Notes: a model not told the origin generated them from the letters alone. DNA of 64,000 nt from Ruegeria halocynthiae (GCF_000743705.1 NZ_JQEZ01000001.1:1227152-1291151), one strand, 5' to 3'. Numbered from the stretch's first letter, positions 46,051 to 54,916 are shown. Translations and numbers: made by a program.

Positions 46051-46851
46051 GTGGAACGCGTGGCAACCCTGTGGATCGGCAAACGGTTCAGCTTTCTGGA
46101 ACATCTGTGCCTGAAATCCTTTGCGGATGTCGATCAGAAACCCATCGTCTACCACTATGGTGAGCTTGAGGACATTCCCGCCTATGTCGAAGCCCGCGAT
46201 GCCCGAGAGATCTTTGATGCCCCTGAAATCTACCGTGATCCAATTAACCGATCCGTGGCCGTACATGCGGATTTGTTCCGGCTAAAGCTTATGCTGGAAA
46301 CGGATTTCATATGGGTCGACGCAGATGCCTACGCGCTGAGACCGTTTGAAACCAAACAGGGCTATTTGTTTCCGGTGGGAAATCGAAAGAAACAACGCCT
46401 TATGAATGGTGTGTTGGCTTTTCCGTCTGGCAGCCCGGCCTTGCGGAAGATGTGCGATTTTGCCTTTGAGAGCGATCTGGTGCCGCCCTGGTGGCCGGAG
46501 ATGGAGAAACAGGCGTATCAAAGTATTTTCGGTAAATCCACGTATTGGAGCCTGCCTCTGTTCAGCCTCGGCCCACCCATGCTTTATCATTTCGTATCGC
46601 AAAGTGATGAAGGGTCAATGGCAACATCCCGTACAGAACTATACTCGATTCCGCCCCGATACCGTAGTTTGTGGAACGATCCCGATATGTCGAAACTTGA
46701 TTTCCTCGAATGGCAGGACAAGATGTCGATTCACTTTTATGGGTCTTGGTTCAGGCGCATGTATGCCGGTGTGCTAGACTTTAATCCCGGTTCACTAGTG
46801 GATCAGTTGTTGAAAAAACATGAAATTGATCCTGCCGAACATCCGATTTGA
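46051..46851 (+). CDS. Glycosyltransferase family 32-like protein
   Basis: 266 residues from GTG 46051 after AAAAAAGGAG. FIWVDADAYALRPF is a DXD-type metal/sugar-nucleotide motif and NGVLAFPSGSPALRKMCDFA the following conserved region of GT32/capsular glycosyltransferase-like proteins. Not part of the usual hisD-UPF0262 interval, so it is an insert in the run. Confidence 0.72.
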   Translation: MERVATLWIGKRFSFLEHLCLKSFADVDQKPIVYHYGELEDIPAYVEARDAREIFDAPEIYRDPINRSVAVHADLFRLKLMLETDFIWVDADAYALRPFETKQGYLFPVGNRKKQRLMNGVLAFPSGSPALRKMCDFAFESDLVPPWWPEMEKQAYQSIFGKSTYWSLPLFSLGPPMLYHFVSQSDEGSMATSRTELYSIPPRYRSLWNDPDMSKLDFLEWQDKMSIHFYGSWFRRMYAGVLDFNPGSLVDQLLKKHEIDPAEHPI

Positions 46852-46920
46852 CTTTTTCCCACGTTGTTCATTGTTTTTTCTTGCGATAAGTCTGATCCGA
46901 CCTGAACGGACCAGACGCCC

Positions 46921-47400
46921 ATGACCCGCATTTCACATATCGAACTGGATGACCGAAACCTGCCCCCGCCGACCCCCGAGATCGAGCAGGAACGCAAGGT
47001 TGCGATTTATGATCTGCTCGAAGACAACAGCTTTGCGCTGCCTGTCCGCGACGACCGGGTGGTGCCGGATGGCCCCTATCACCTGCAGCTGTCGATCCGC
47101 GAAAAGCGACTTGTCTTCGACATCGCCACCGAGGCCAGCGAAAAAGCGGCTGAGTTTCACTTGTCTCTGGGTCCATTCCGGCAGGTGGTCAAAGACTATT
47201 TCCAGATCTGCGAAAGCTATTTTGACGCGGTGAAATCGCTGCCGCCCAGTCAGATCGAAACCATCGACATGGCCCGGCGCGGGATTCACAACGAAGGCAG
47301 CCGGGTACTGCAGGAACGGCTGGAAGGTAAGGCTGAAATTGATATCGACACGGCCCGCCGCCTTTTCACGCTGATTTGCGTGCTGCATTTCGGAGGGTAA
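46921..47400 (+). CDS. UPF0262 family protein
   Basis: 159 residues. MTRISHIELDDRNLPPPTPEIEQERKVAIYDLLEDNSF and HLQLSIREKRLVFDI are UPF0262 features, a family restricted to alphaproteobacteria and placed between hisD and the low-MW phosphatase. Cytoplasmic, role unknown. The phosphatase starts 3 bp after its stop. Confidence 0.92.
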   Translation: MTRISHIELDDRNLPPPTPEIEQERKVAIYDLLEDNSFALPVRDDRVVPDGPYHLQLSIREKRLVFDIATEASEKAAEFHLSLGPFRQVVKDYFQICESYFDAVKSLPPSQIETIDMARRGIHNEGSRVLQERLEGKAEIDIDTARRLFTLICVLHFGG

Positions 47401-47403
47401 CGC

Positions 47404-47856
47404 GTGAAGGCTTTGCCGCAGTCGGTCCTGTTTTGTTGCGACCATAACGCGGTGCGGTCCCCCATGGCCGAGGGGATTATGAAAAAGTTCTATGGCACAG
47501 GCACTTACGTGCAATCTGCCGGTGTCCACAACGATCTGGAAATTGACGGCTTCAGCATTGCGGCCTGCCACGAGGTTGGCGTCGAGCTGTCCCGCCACCG
47601 GTCGCGGTCCTTCGACGAGATGGAACAATGGGGCGATGACCTCAGTTCTTTCGACCTGATCGTCGCCCTGTCCCCGGCCAGTCAGCGCAAGGCGCTGGAA
47701 CTGACCCGGATTTTCCATCTGGATGTCGATTATTGGCCGATAATGGACCCCACCGGAATGGGCGAGACCCGCGAACAAAAGCTACATCACTACCGACAGA
47801 CCCGCGATCAGATCATCAAGCATCTGAAAGACCGCTGGGGCGAACCTACGGAGTGA
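47404..47856 (+). CDS. Low-molecular-weight protein tyrosine phosphatase family
   Basis: 150 residues from GTG 47404. The active loop is CX5R at Cys12-Arg18 (CDHNAVRS), and YWPIMDPTGMG supplies the Asp of the LMW-PTP/ArsC fold. Could act on phosphotyrosine proteins or arsenate; context does not decide. Confidence 0.87.
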   Translation: MKALPQSVLFCCDHNAVRSPMAEGIMKKFYGTGTYVQSAGVHNDLEIDGFSIAACHEVGVELSRHRSRSFDEMEQWGDDLSSFDLIVALSPASQRKALELTRIFHLDVDYWPIMDPTGMGETREQKLHHYRQTRDQIIKHLKDRWGEPTE

Positions 47857-48248
47857 CCATTAACCGGACCGTCAAAACCTATTTTGATGCCTTCAATGCC
47901 GGTAATGTCGATGCCATGCTGGCCTGCCTGTCCGACGACGTGGCCCATCACGTAAACGAAGGCCAGATTCGGGTCGGCAAAGAGAAATTCGCCGCCTTCT
48001 GCGCCCATTTGAACCGCTGCTACCGCGAGACCCTGACCGATATCGTGGTGTTCGAGGCCGAAGGCGGTTCCCGCGCTGCGGCTGAGTTTATCGTGAACGG
48101 TACCTATCTGGAAACCGACGACGGCTCTGCCCATACACGGCATTGCACGAACTGCCGAACTGCAGAATTCGCAAGAGAAAAGATGGTAGCGACCCATACG
48201 TTAGAACGCCATCGTCAAGACAAGGGGCTGACGGGTATCACTTTATAG
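47853..48248 (+). CDS. NTF2/SnoaL-like protein with divergent C-terminus
   Basis: 131 residues from GTG 47853, overlapping the phosphatase stop (GTGA). The first ~90 residues are a ketosteroid-isomerase-like fold (TVKTYFDAFNAGNVDAMLACLSDDVAHHVN). After ETDDGS (about 48,128) the sequence no longer resembles the family (expected Tyr/Phe strand pair is missing) and composition drops in GC, so the 3' end is probably replaced by foreign DNA. Confidence 0.65.
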   Translation: MTINRTVKTYFDAFNAGNVDAMLACLSDDVAHHVNEGQIRVGKEKFAAFCAHLNRCYRETLTDIVVFEAEGGSRAAAEFIVNGTYLETDDGSAHTRHCTNCRTAEFAREKMVATHTLERHRQDKGLTGITL

Positions 48249-48527
48249 CGAACCATGACTTTGTTTTCATAGTGGATAACCTTCCATCCCTAGAACAAGC
48301 AAGAGCTTTTGAAAGTGGCCTGAGGCAGTATCAAAGTGACTACTGTCGCGTCTCAAGTTGATTGTGAGGAAGTCATTGTAATCGATTGGTCACTGCTTGT
48401 TCAAAGGTGCGTTCTGGGCTCAAAGCGGAAGTCACCGCTTATTCGTCTGAAGCGGCAAGATCGCTCTATACAGCCTGCAATTTCACCCTCTACTGTAACA
48501 AAAATCTACTTCCAGGGGCATCGCGCA
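48249..48527. other. Low-GC 279-bp scar before the nitrilase gene
   Basis: Lower in GC than its flanks. A short frame at 48,143-48,361 (ending NLPSLEQARAFESGLRQYQS) reads like coding sequence but has no recognised family and overlaps the NTF2-like 3' end in another frame. It looks like the remnant of an inserted element. Confidence 0.4.
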
Positions 48528-49403
48528 ATGAAAGTCGCAACCGCCGCATACAACCTCGACTGGCTCGACAGTTGGGCGCAGTACGAGGACAAGCTGGACC
48601 GCTGGGTCGCGCAGGCCGCCGGGCAGGGGGCCGAGTTGTTGGTTTTTCCCGAATACGGCGCGTTGGAGGTGTCGACGCTGGACGGGGCCGAGGATGCCGG
48701 TGATCTGGAACGCTCAATCAGCGCGGTTTCGGATCGGATGGAGGACGTACAACGCCTACACGCTCGCCTTGCGAAAGAGTACAACACATACATTCTGGGC
48801 GCATCCGCCACGGTGATCGCCGGACCGGGTCGCCCGGTGAACCGTGCCGCGATTTATGCGCCGGATGGTGGGCAAGACCATCAGGACAAGCAGATCATGA
48901 CCCGGTTCGAGCGCGAGGTCTGGGACATTGCGCCTGGTGGACCGTTGAAATTATTCGACACTGCACTTGGAAAAATCGGTGTTCTGATTTGCTATGACAG
49001 CGAGTTTCCCTTGCTGGGCCGTGCTTTGCAGGACGCTGACCTGATCCTTGTTCCGTCGTGTACCGAGGCTTTGTCAGGCTATTGGCGCGTCCGCATCGGG
49101 GCAATGTCACGCGCGCTGGAAAATCAATGTGTTACGGTGATGGCGTCCCTGGTCGGCAGCAACGATTGGTCCCAATCCGTGGACATGAACACTGGCACGG
49201 GTGGCATATTCGGCCCGCCCGATAGGGGCTTTCCACCGACCGGGGTGCTGGCCGAGGGCACCCTGAACCAACCCGGCTGGACCTATGCCGACGTCGATCT
49301 TGCGACCATTGCCGACGTCCGCGCGGATGGTCACGTGTTGAACCGAACCCACTGGGACGAACAGACCCCCGGGGCTGTTTCAGTCACAATATCCTCTCTT
49401 TAG
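48528..49403 (+). CDS. Carbon-nitrogen hydrolase (nitrilase superfamily)
   Basis: 291 residues from ATG 48528; a longer open frame upstream is not supported. The catalytic triad is Glu42 (VFPEYGALE), Lys121 (DKQIMTRFE) and Cys155 (LICYDSEFP), so it is an amidase-type nitrilase-superfamily enzyme. It is not part of the usual LMW-PTP-infA interval and probably arrived with the scar upstream. Confidence 0.88.
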   Translation: MKVATAAYNLDWLDSWAQYEDKLDRWVAQAAGQGAELLVFPEYGALEVSTLDGAEDAGDLERSISAVSDRMEDVQRLHARLAKEYNTYILGASATVIAGPGRPVNRAAIYAPDGGQDHQDKQIMTRFEREVWDIAPGGPLKLFDTALGKIGVLICYDSEFPLLGRALQDADLILVPSCTEALSGYWRVRIGAMSRALENQCVTVMASLVGSNDWSQSVDMNTGTGGIFGPPDRGFPPTGVLAEGTLNQPGWTYADVDLATIADVRADGHVLNRTHWDEQTPGAVSVTISSL

Positions 49404-49454
49404 GTGATTCCGCCCTTGAAATAAGGGCCAAATAGGCTCATTTAGGCGCACATC

Positions 49455-49471
49455 CCCGCAGATTCTGCGGG
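49455..49471 (+). promoter_or_regulatory. Hairpin in infA leader
   Basis: A perfect 7-bp stem (CCCGCAG / CTGCGGG) with an ATT loop lies 23 bp before the infA start. It could fold in the 5' leader or end the upstream transcript, though no T run follows. Confidence 0.4.
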
Positions 49472-49494
49472 TGCAACGTAATTATGGAGACAAC

Positions 49495-49713
49495 ATGGCC
49501 AAGGAAGATACGCTCGAATTTCCCGGTGTCGTGAAGGAACTTCTGCCTAATGCGACGTTTCGGGTCGAGCTGGAAAACGGCCATGAGATCATCGCACATA
49601 CCGCAGGCAAGATGCGCAAGAACCGCATCCGAGTTCTGGCTGGCGACAAAGTACAGGTCGAAATGACCCCCTATGATCTGACCAAGGGTCGGATCAACTA
49701 CCGCTTTAAGTAA
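49495..49713 (+). CDS. infA: Translation initiation factor IF-1
   Basis: 72 residues from ATG 49495; full-length S1-fold IF-1 ([39 protein letters not shown]). Followed 10 bp later by the Maf-like gene. Confidence 0.98.
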   Translation: MAKEDTLEFPGVVKELLPNATFRVELENGHEIIAHTAGKMRKNRIRVLAGDKVQVEMTPYDLTKGRINYRFK

Positions 49714-49723
49714 CGCCAGCCAT

Positions 49724-50302
49724 ATGGCGTTTATCTTAGGATCGGGCAGCCCAAGGCGGCTGGACCTGCTGGCTCAGCTTGGCGTGCAGCCCGATGCCAT
49801 CCGCGCCCCTGACATCGACGAAACGCCCCTGAAAGGCGAACTGCCGGTTCCCTATTGCAACCGCATTACACGCGCAAAAGTGCAGGCGGTTCAGGCTGAT
49901 AGCGAAGATGTCACCCTATGTGCGGATACCACTGTGGCGCTGGGTCGTCGCATTCTGGGCAAGCCCGAGAATGCCGGACAGGCCGCTGAATTCCTGCATG
50001 CCCTGTCCGGGCGGCGGCACCGTGTGATCACTTCGGTCGCGGTGCGACAGGGGGATCGGGTGCTGCAGCGCAACGTGGTCTCTCAGGTCAAGGTCAAGCG
50101 GTTGTCGGACGTTGAAATCAACGCCTATCTGGCGACCGGCGACTGGCAGGGCAAAGCTGGGGCCTATGCAATTCAGGGCCCGGCCGGGGCTTTCATCCCA
50201 TGGATTTCCGGGTCGTTCACTGGCATCGTCGGGCTACCGCTGTCCGAGACCGCCGCCCTTTTGCAGGGCGTCGGCTATCCACTATATCGTGAGGCATCAT
50301 GA
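49724..50302 (+). CDS. Maf-like nucleoside triphosphate pyrophosphatase
   Basis: 192 residues. [18 protein letters not shown] is the Maf N-terminal motif, [15 protein letters not shown] the catalytic Asp region and [16 protein letters not shown] the C-terminal one. Family members hydrolyse dTTP/UTP or modified NTPs. ATGA overlap with the RNase gene. Confidence 0.93.
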   Translation: MAFILGSGSPRRLDLLAQLGVQPDAIRAPDIDETPLKGELPVPYCNRITRAKVQAVQADSEDVTLCADTTVALGRRILGKPENAGQAAEFLHALSGRRHRVITSVAVRQGDRVLQRNVVSQVKVKRLSDVEINAYLATGDWQGKAGAYAIQGPAGAFIPWISGSFTGIVGLPLSETAALLQGVGYPLYREAS

Positions 50303-51321
50303 AGGGTCGCACCATCGTTTTGGACCACATCGAAAACCGCGAGGCCGCGGCACTGATGGTGGATGGAAAACTGGATGATTTCCTGATCGCGACGGACGCT
50401 CCCGCACCCGGCACGATCTATCGCGCCCGTGCCGATCGCCCCGTCAAAGGGCAGGGCGGCATGTTCCTGACCACCCCCGATGGCCCCGCCTTTTTGCGTC
50501 AGGTCAAGGGACTGGCGCCCGGAACACTGATGCTGGTGCAGGTCACGGGTTATGCCGAGCCTGGCAAGGCGCTGCCAGTGACCGACCGGGTGCTGTTCAA
50601 AAGTCGCTATGCGATCGTAACGCCCAATGCGCCGGGCCTGAATATCTCGCGCAGCATCCGGGATGAGGATGAGCGCGACCGCCTGCTTGAGATCGCGCAT
50701 GAGTGCATGGACGGCACCGGCTATGGCCTGATCCTCCGCTCTTGCTGCATGGGTGAAGACGCGGGCGAGATCGCAGAAGATATCAATTCGATGCTGGCCG
50801 ACGCCGATCAGGTTCTGAACGACCCCGGGAGCGAGCCCGAGCTGCTGCTAGAAGGCGACGATCCCCATGTTCTGGCCTGGCGCGACTGGACCGATCCGGC
50901 CGAGGTCGTGACGCAGGCAGGCGGGTTTGAGGCACAAGGCGTCCTCGACGCGCTGGACGTGGCACGCGGGATTGCCGAACCGCTGGCGGGCGGCGGGCAT
51001 CTGTATATTCAACCGACGCGCGCGCTGGTTGCTGTGGATGTTAACACCGGTTCGGACACGTCGATGGCGGCTGGAACCAAGGCCAACTTCGCGTGCGCCA
51101 ATGGCCTTGCCCGCGCGCTGCGCGTACGGGGCCTTGGCGGGCAAATCACGCTGGATCTGGCCCCCATGCCCAAGAAAGACCGTCGTGGTTTCGAATCCGC
51201 CTTGCGCGCCGCGTTCAAGGCAGATGGTGTTGAGACCATATTGGCTGGCTGGACCCCGCTGGGCCATTACGAATTGCAACGCAAACGCGGTCGCATTCCG
51301 CTGGCGGAGGTGCTGAAATGA
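50299..51321 (+). CDS. Ribonuclease E/G family protein
   Basis: 340 residues, short relative to E. coli RNase G (489). The catalytic core signature [12 protein letters not shown] and [17 protein letters not shown] carry the two Asp metal ligands. The zinc-link and C-terminal oligomerisation parts appear reduced, as in the maf-linked version of related genomes. ATGA overlap with yacG. Confidence 0.9.
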   Translation: MKGRTIVLDHIENREAAALMVDGKLDDFLIATDAPAPGTIYRARADRPVKGQGGMFLTTPDGPAFLRQVKGLAPGTLMLVQVTGYAEPGKALPVTDRVLFKSRYAIVTPNAPGLNISRSIRDEDERDRLLEIAHECMDGTGYGLILRSCCMGEDAGEIAEDINSMLADADQVLNDPGSEPELLLEGDDPHVLAWRDWTDPAEVVTQAGGFEAQGVLDALDVARGIAEPLAGGGHLYIQPTRALVAVDVNTGSDTSMAAGTKANFACANGLARALRVRGLGGQITLDLAPMPKKDRRGFESALRAAFKADGVETILAGWTPLGHYELQRKRGRIPLAEVLK

Positions 51322-51500
51322 GTTGCCCGATCTGCGACGAAGACACGGTGGCCAAGTTCCGCCCGTTCTGTTCCAAACGCTGCGCCGACGTTGACCTGGC
51401 CAAGTGGCTGAACGGGTCCTATGCGGTCGCGTCACAGCGGGAAGAAGACATGGATGCGGATGTTTCCGAAGCTGAAGCAGAGCAATCACGTCCACATTGA
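51318..51500 (+). CDS. yacG: DNA gyrase inhibitor YacG, zinc-binding
   Basis: 60 residues. Four Cys in CPIC and CSKRC bind zinc, and ADVDLAKWLNGSYAV is the YacG signature. Last gene of the conserved run. Confidence 0.92.
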   Translation: MSCPICDEDTVAKFRPFCSKRCADVDLAKWLNGSYAVASQREEDMDADVSEAEAEQSRPH

Positions 51501-51579
51501 AAAAATGTCAAAAAGCCTCTGGACACTGCCTGTAGCAAGTCATAGAACGCCTCCACCCAACGGCAAACGCCGTTCCCGT

Positions 51580-51654
51580 GCCCGGGTAGCTCAGGGGTAG
51601 AGCAGTGGATTGAAAATCCTCGTGTCGGTGGTTCGATTCCGCCCCCGGGCACCA
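51580..51654 (+). tRNA. tRNA-Phe (GAA)
   Basis: 75 nt. GCCCGGG pairs with CCCGGGC, CCA encoded; anticodon GAA in loop TTGAAAA. The anticodon stem GTGGA/TCCTC has one T-T mismatch. The prophage-like DNA begins within ~100 bp of its 3' end, so it is a candidate integration site. Confidence 0.95.
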
Positions 51655-51758
51655 TTTAATATAAAATTATCTATATATTTCTGGAGATTGCTGCAGGCGC
51701 TGCTGTCTCTATCCACCTTAATGCCCACCCTATTCGTTTCGAAGGTGTTTATAGCGCG

Positions 51759-51797
51759 GCGCGGCTATTGGCAGACAGAGGCGCGGCTATTGGCAGA
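51759..51797. repeat. 22-bp tandem repeat, 1.8 units
   Basis: GCGCGGCTATTGGCAGA occurs at 51,759-51,775 and again at 51,781-51,797, 22 bp apart, in the mosaic edge of the prophage. Confidence 0.7.
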
Positions 51798-51820
51798 AAT
51801 ATAGCTGGATGATATCGCGC

Positions 51821-51894
51821 GCCGCGCCAGATTAGACGATCTCAACAGCGCTCAGTCCCATAGCTGCCAACGCAGGCAGTGGATCATCGCTTAC
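51821..51894. repeat. 74-bp direct repeat, copy A (gene 3' end)
   Basis: Identical length and ~95% identical to copy B at 53,356-53,429. On the minus strand it encodes VSDDPLPALAAMGLSAVEIV and stop, the last 20 residues of the 135-residue phage protein at 53,367. Three of the four differences are synonymous, one lies past the stop. The rest of the gene is missing here. Confidence 0.9.
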
Positions 51895-51927
51895 TATAGC
51901 GCGGCGGTAGCTTCCGGACAATTTGGC
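51895..51927. repeat. Short repeat R, copy 2
   Basis: Begins TATAGCGCGGCGG and ends GGACAATTTGGC; a near-identical 30-bp copy lies at 52,325-52,354 and a 12-bp partial copy (TATAGCGCGGCG) at 51,750-51,761. Confidence 0.75.
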
Positions 51928-51958
51928 ACGATTTGTCGGACAGAATGTACAACACAGC

Positions 51959-52189
51959 TCAATCCTCTTCGTTCAACTCCATTTGCAACAGCATTTCCCC
52001 CCGCCATTTGAATCGGTAGAACCGTAAGGGGGAGCCGTCCAACGTACTTCCGAAGTCGATTTCAACGTCGTCATCTAGATATGCTATAGCATTCCGCAAA
52101 TCGCCTACGGTGAGCGGGTAGCTGGTACCTGAGATCATTTCGCCAGGTCGTTTGGGCATTTGAATAGTTGAGTAGGACTTTTTTGACAT
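51959..52189 (-). CDS. Small acidic hypothetical protein, cargo between repeats
   Basis: 76 residues from ATG 52189 (GGAG 9 bp upstream; an alternative start 12 bp earlier exists). Contains YPLTVGDLRNAIAYLDDDVE and ends in an acidic tail. No family recognised, but codon pattern and start context look genuine. It lies between two copies of repeat R. Confidence 0.55.
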   Translation of the reverse strand: MSKKSYSTIQMPKRPGEMISGTSYPLTVGDLRNAIAYLDDDVEIDFGSTLDGSPLRFYRFKWRGEMLLQMELNEED

Positions 52190-52324
52190 GCTCATCTCCA
52201 TATTGCTTTCTTTTATCCAACATGGTCGCTAGCAACGCGGCGTTGTTATTGGCGATGAAACCAAAGAACCATGTCGAACTCATCTCTCGCGGTCCGTTAG
52301 CTGCCATAGTCGGACGCAACCTTC

Positions 52325-52354
52325 TATAGCGCGGCGGCTTTCGGACAATTTGGC
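52325..52354. repeat. Short repeat R, copy 3
   Basis: 30-bp partner of the copy at 51,895-51,927, lacking TAG after TATAGCGCGGCGG and with one base change; direct orientation. Confidence 0.75.
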
Positions 52355-52448
52355 GGGGTTTGCTAGACAAGTCTGTTAAGGCAAAGCTTATAATTCGGGC
52401 TGTTGATATGGGGGCATCTGCCTGCCCCCATACTCATTTTGAACTAGG

Positions 52449-53147
52449 CTACTCAACGGAAAGCACTGTAGCCGAGCAATCCGAATTATTAATCAGGCCC
52501 AGTGCCTCGCCCACGTTCATGCCACCAAAACCGTTTCTGGCGCGATATCTGATCAGGACAGAATGATAGCCCTCATCGTTAACAGGCGTGATCCGTGTAT
52601 CGATGAGCTCAAAGCTGTCCGGCTCTCTCATCATGTCTTTAACTGCTCGTTTGAAGTCTCTGTGCGATCCATCCCATGCGCTCAAACAGTGAAAACCTTT
52701 GCGCTTTTCCTCTGCTGCTTGTGCCTCAGCAAGACGCCTTTCCGCTTCGTCCTTCTCTTTTGCGATCCGTTCCTTTTCTAGACGCTCAGCTTCTTCCTTC
52801 GCAGCAGCTTCAGATGCCAACCTTTCGGCCTCGAGCTGAGCAGCTTTTTCCCTCGCAGCTTTTTCCGCTGCAACTTCAGCCTTATTTTGTGCCCATTTTC
52901 CGGCGTCTGAGAACCCGGCTGCTTCAGCGGCTTTCATATCCTGCGCATTTTCGAACCCTGCTTCTCGGGCTTCTGTGTTCCCCCACATGACCCCGGCGGT
53001 TCCCATGCCGATAAACCAGAAAACAAAAGCAACCGGAACTATGATCACCCCCCTCTTTCGCTTACCTTTCTTGAACAACAGAACGATTCCGTAAATCGTC
53101 GCCCCTAGCCAAAACAGGGACAAAGTAAGTGCAAATGCCTCAAACAT
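52449..53147 (-). CDS. Membrane-anchored coiled-coil protein of unknown function
   Basis: 232 residues. Two N-terminal membrane helices (about 4-24 and 35-55), then a long charged coiled coil (residues ~75-148, AEEAERLEKERIAKEK type), then a compact C-terminal domain with two Cys (CLSAWDG, NNSDCSATV). Layout recalls TolA-like or phage superinfection/cargo proteins. GC is lower than in the core genes. Function not assigned. Confidence 0.7.
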   Translation of the reverse strand: MFEAFALTLSLFWLGATIYGIVLLFKKGKRKRGVIIVPVAFVFWFIGMGTAGVMWGNTEAREAGFENAQDMKAAEAAGFSDAGKWAQNKAEVAAEKAAREKAAQLEAERLASEAAAKEEAERLEKERIAKEKDEAERRLAEAQAAEEKRKGFHCLSAWDGSHRDFKRAVKDMMREPDSFELIDTRITPVNDEGYHSVLIRYRARNGFGGMNVGEALGLINNSDCSATVLSVE

Positions 53148-53355
53148 TAGTGCCTCAATTAGTGGATGATTTATGTAAGCCCTTTTGTATCATGAGATTT
53201 CATCCTTTGGGAGAGCGACGGATTGTCATACACGCTCAAGACTAAGATAGTCGACGTTGAACCTTTCCGCCTTTGCAGGACAGATGGCGCTTTCGTTGAA
53301 TAGCCGAGCGCAGTCTTAGGACTGCGGGGACGCAAAAGTCGGCGCAAAATAGGTG

Positions 53356-53429
53356 GCCGCGCCGGATTAAACGATCTCAACGGCGCTCAGTCCCATAGCC
53401 GCCAACGCAGGCAGTGGATCATCGCTTAC
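53356..53429. repeat. 74-bp direct repeat, copy B
   Basis: Complete-gene copy of the repeat at 51,821-51,894; it covers the last 20 codons and stop of the phage gene at 53,367-53,774. Confidence 0.9.
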
Positions 53430-53774
53430 AAACGCCGTGATCTTATCAGGGTGAAGCTGGGCAGCCGCAGCATCAGAATAGAACATATAGCTGCCCTGTG
53501 CCGCCTGAACCTTCGCAACATCCACACCCAGCTCGAGAAAATCCACCATGCGTGGTGACTGCGCAAGCGCAGCTATGATCGCGGGGCTGGTCACGCTGGC
53601 GATATCGCGATCCGTCCAGTCGCCGGATGTGACGGCATAAAGGTTGCTGCCACTGTCCTGCCACCGCCCGTCGGAAATGCTGTCGATCTGCTGGGCCTGC
53701 CCGAGAACGACAAACGTGTGGTTGGCTGGCTCGATGAGCGCCACCGGCACAATGTTCGTAACCGTCTGTGCCAT
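53367..53774 (-). CDS. Phage hypothetical protein (tail-fibre-linked)
   Basis: 135 residues starting MAQTVTNIVPVALIEPANHT. No family recognised. It follows the LamG-like fibre gene in the minus-strand tail module. Its 3' end is duplicated 1.5 kb away. Confidence 0.65.
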   Translation of the reverse strand: MAQTVTNIVPVALIEPANHTFVVLGQAQQIDSISDGRWQDSGSNLYAVTSGDWTDRDIASVTSPAIIAALAQSPRMVDFLELGVDVAKVQAAQGSYMFYSDAAAAQLHPDKITAFVSDDPLPALAAMGLSAVEIV

Positions 53775-53929
53775 GCGATACCCCCTGATTTACCTGCGAA
53801 ATACTGACGTACCTGCGCAATCTCCTGATCGGTCAGACGGCGGTTTGCCTGAAACGTCCCGTAGAACCGCATGGCGGCGCGATTGCCGCCGCTGATTTCA
53901 AACGGACCCGCGCCGCCGTCTGCTATCGG

Positions 53930-54556
53930 CTATGCAACAGAGTAGTTTTTCGCGTTGTCATTTGCGTTGATGTTTCTGTCGGTGCCTGACGCCCACGAGG
54001 ACAACACCATATCCAAGCCCACCGGGGATTGACCGACACTCACAGACGACGACAGCGCGCCCCATGCGGCACGAACCAGATTGGTGCCATTTTGAAGAGA
54101 AACCAGCGGCTGCCGGTGCTGATAGTTGCTCGGGCCGCTGATGCGATTGGAGACGATATGCGGGTATGAGGCGTTGAAGCTGTTCAGGCGAAAGGCCGTT
54201 ACATTGGTGGCCTCTGCACTGAACGGCAGCGCGCCCGCTGAGAGTTCGTCATCGATGCCGTCGAAGTTAAGAAACCTGCGCCCGTCGCCGTCTTCCTGAA
54301 AGGTAGGACGATAGTTTGTGTTGGTCGACTGAACCGCGTGGTGCCCGTTGCCGCTTTTGTCGTTGATCCGGGCTACGGGGTCGCCGGGTGTTGTAACCGG
54401 AATGGTTCCTGCCGCGTCCTGAAACAACGTGCCCATGTCGGACGGATCAAGCCAAAGCCCCGAAACACCGGAAAGCAAGGATGCAGGGTTGAACGAACTG
54501 CCCCAACCAAAGCGCCCGGAATTGAACCGTCCCGCACCGAACCGCCCGACATGCAT
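53930..54556 (-). CDS. LamG/concanavalin-like phage fibre protein, ended by in-frame TAG
   Basis: 208 residues from ATG 54556 (MHVGRFGAGRFNSGRFGWGS). VSGLWLDPSDMGTLFQDAAG and NGHHAVQST are typical of LamG-type fibre or receptor-binding proteins. The TAG at 53,930-53,932 interrupts it: the same frame then continues through MRFYGTFQANRRLTDQEIAQ, the usual end of such proteins, to about 53,775. It is therefore probably a nonsense-mutated gene. Confidence 0.7.
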   Translation of the reverse strand: MHVGRFGAGRFNSGRFGWGSSFNPASLLSGVSGLWLDPSDMGTLFQDAAGTIPVTTPGDPVARINDKSGNGHHAVQSTNTNYRPTFQEDGDGRRFLNFDGIDDELSAGALPFSAEATNVTAFRLNSFNASYPHIVSNRISGPSNYQHRQPLVSLQNGTNLVRAAWGALSSSVSVGQSPVGLDMVLSSWASGTDRNINANDNAKNYSVA

Positions 54557-54560
54557 GGCC

Positions 54561-54830
54561 TTACTCCTCAACGACCAGTGTTGCTGGCCCGACCATCCAA
54601 AGCCGCTCATCGTCCTTGAGCTGCATCGGCTTGCTGTCCAGCGGCAACAGAGGATGCCCCAGCTTGGCGGCAAGTGTTGGCAGGTCGTCAGACATCGTCG
54701 TGACATAGCGCGCGATTTTGCTGCGATGTCTGTCCTCCGGATTAGACAACAGAATATCGGTGACGCCGATGGCCGTGTAACGGGCGCTGGTATCCCAGTC
54801 GCTCAAAGCGTTAAATTCCGTGCTTGCCAT
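54561..54830 (-). CDS. Small phage hypothetical protein
   Basis: 89 residues, MASTEFNALSDWDTSARYTAIG, followed by DRHRSKIARYVTTMSDDLPTLAAKLG. Starts downstream of the Dam gene and ends 4 bp before the fibre gene. No family recognised. Confidence 0.55.
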   Translation of the reverse strand: MASTEFNALSDWDTSARYTAIGVTDILLSNPEDRHRSKIARYVTTMSDDLPTLAAKLGHPLLPLDSKPMQLKDDERLWMVGPATLVVEE

Positions 54831-54916
54831 TGATTATTGTCCTTCCGTTTTAACGGTTCATGTAGTCGGCGATGAAGCCCTGCGATTGCGCAAGGCAGAT
54901 GGCGTTTCCGCACCCA

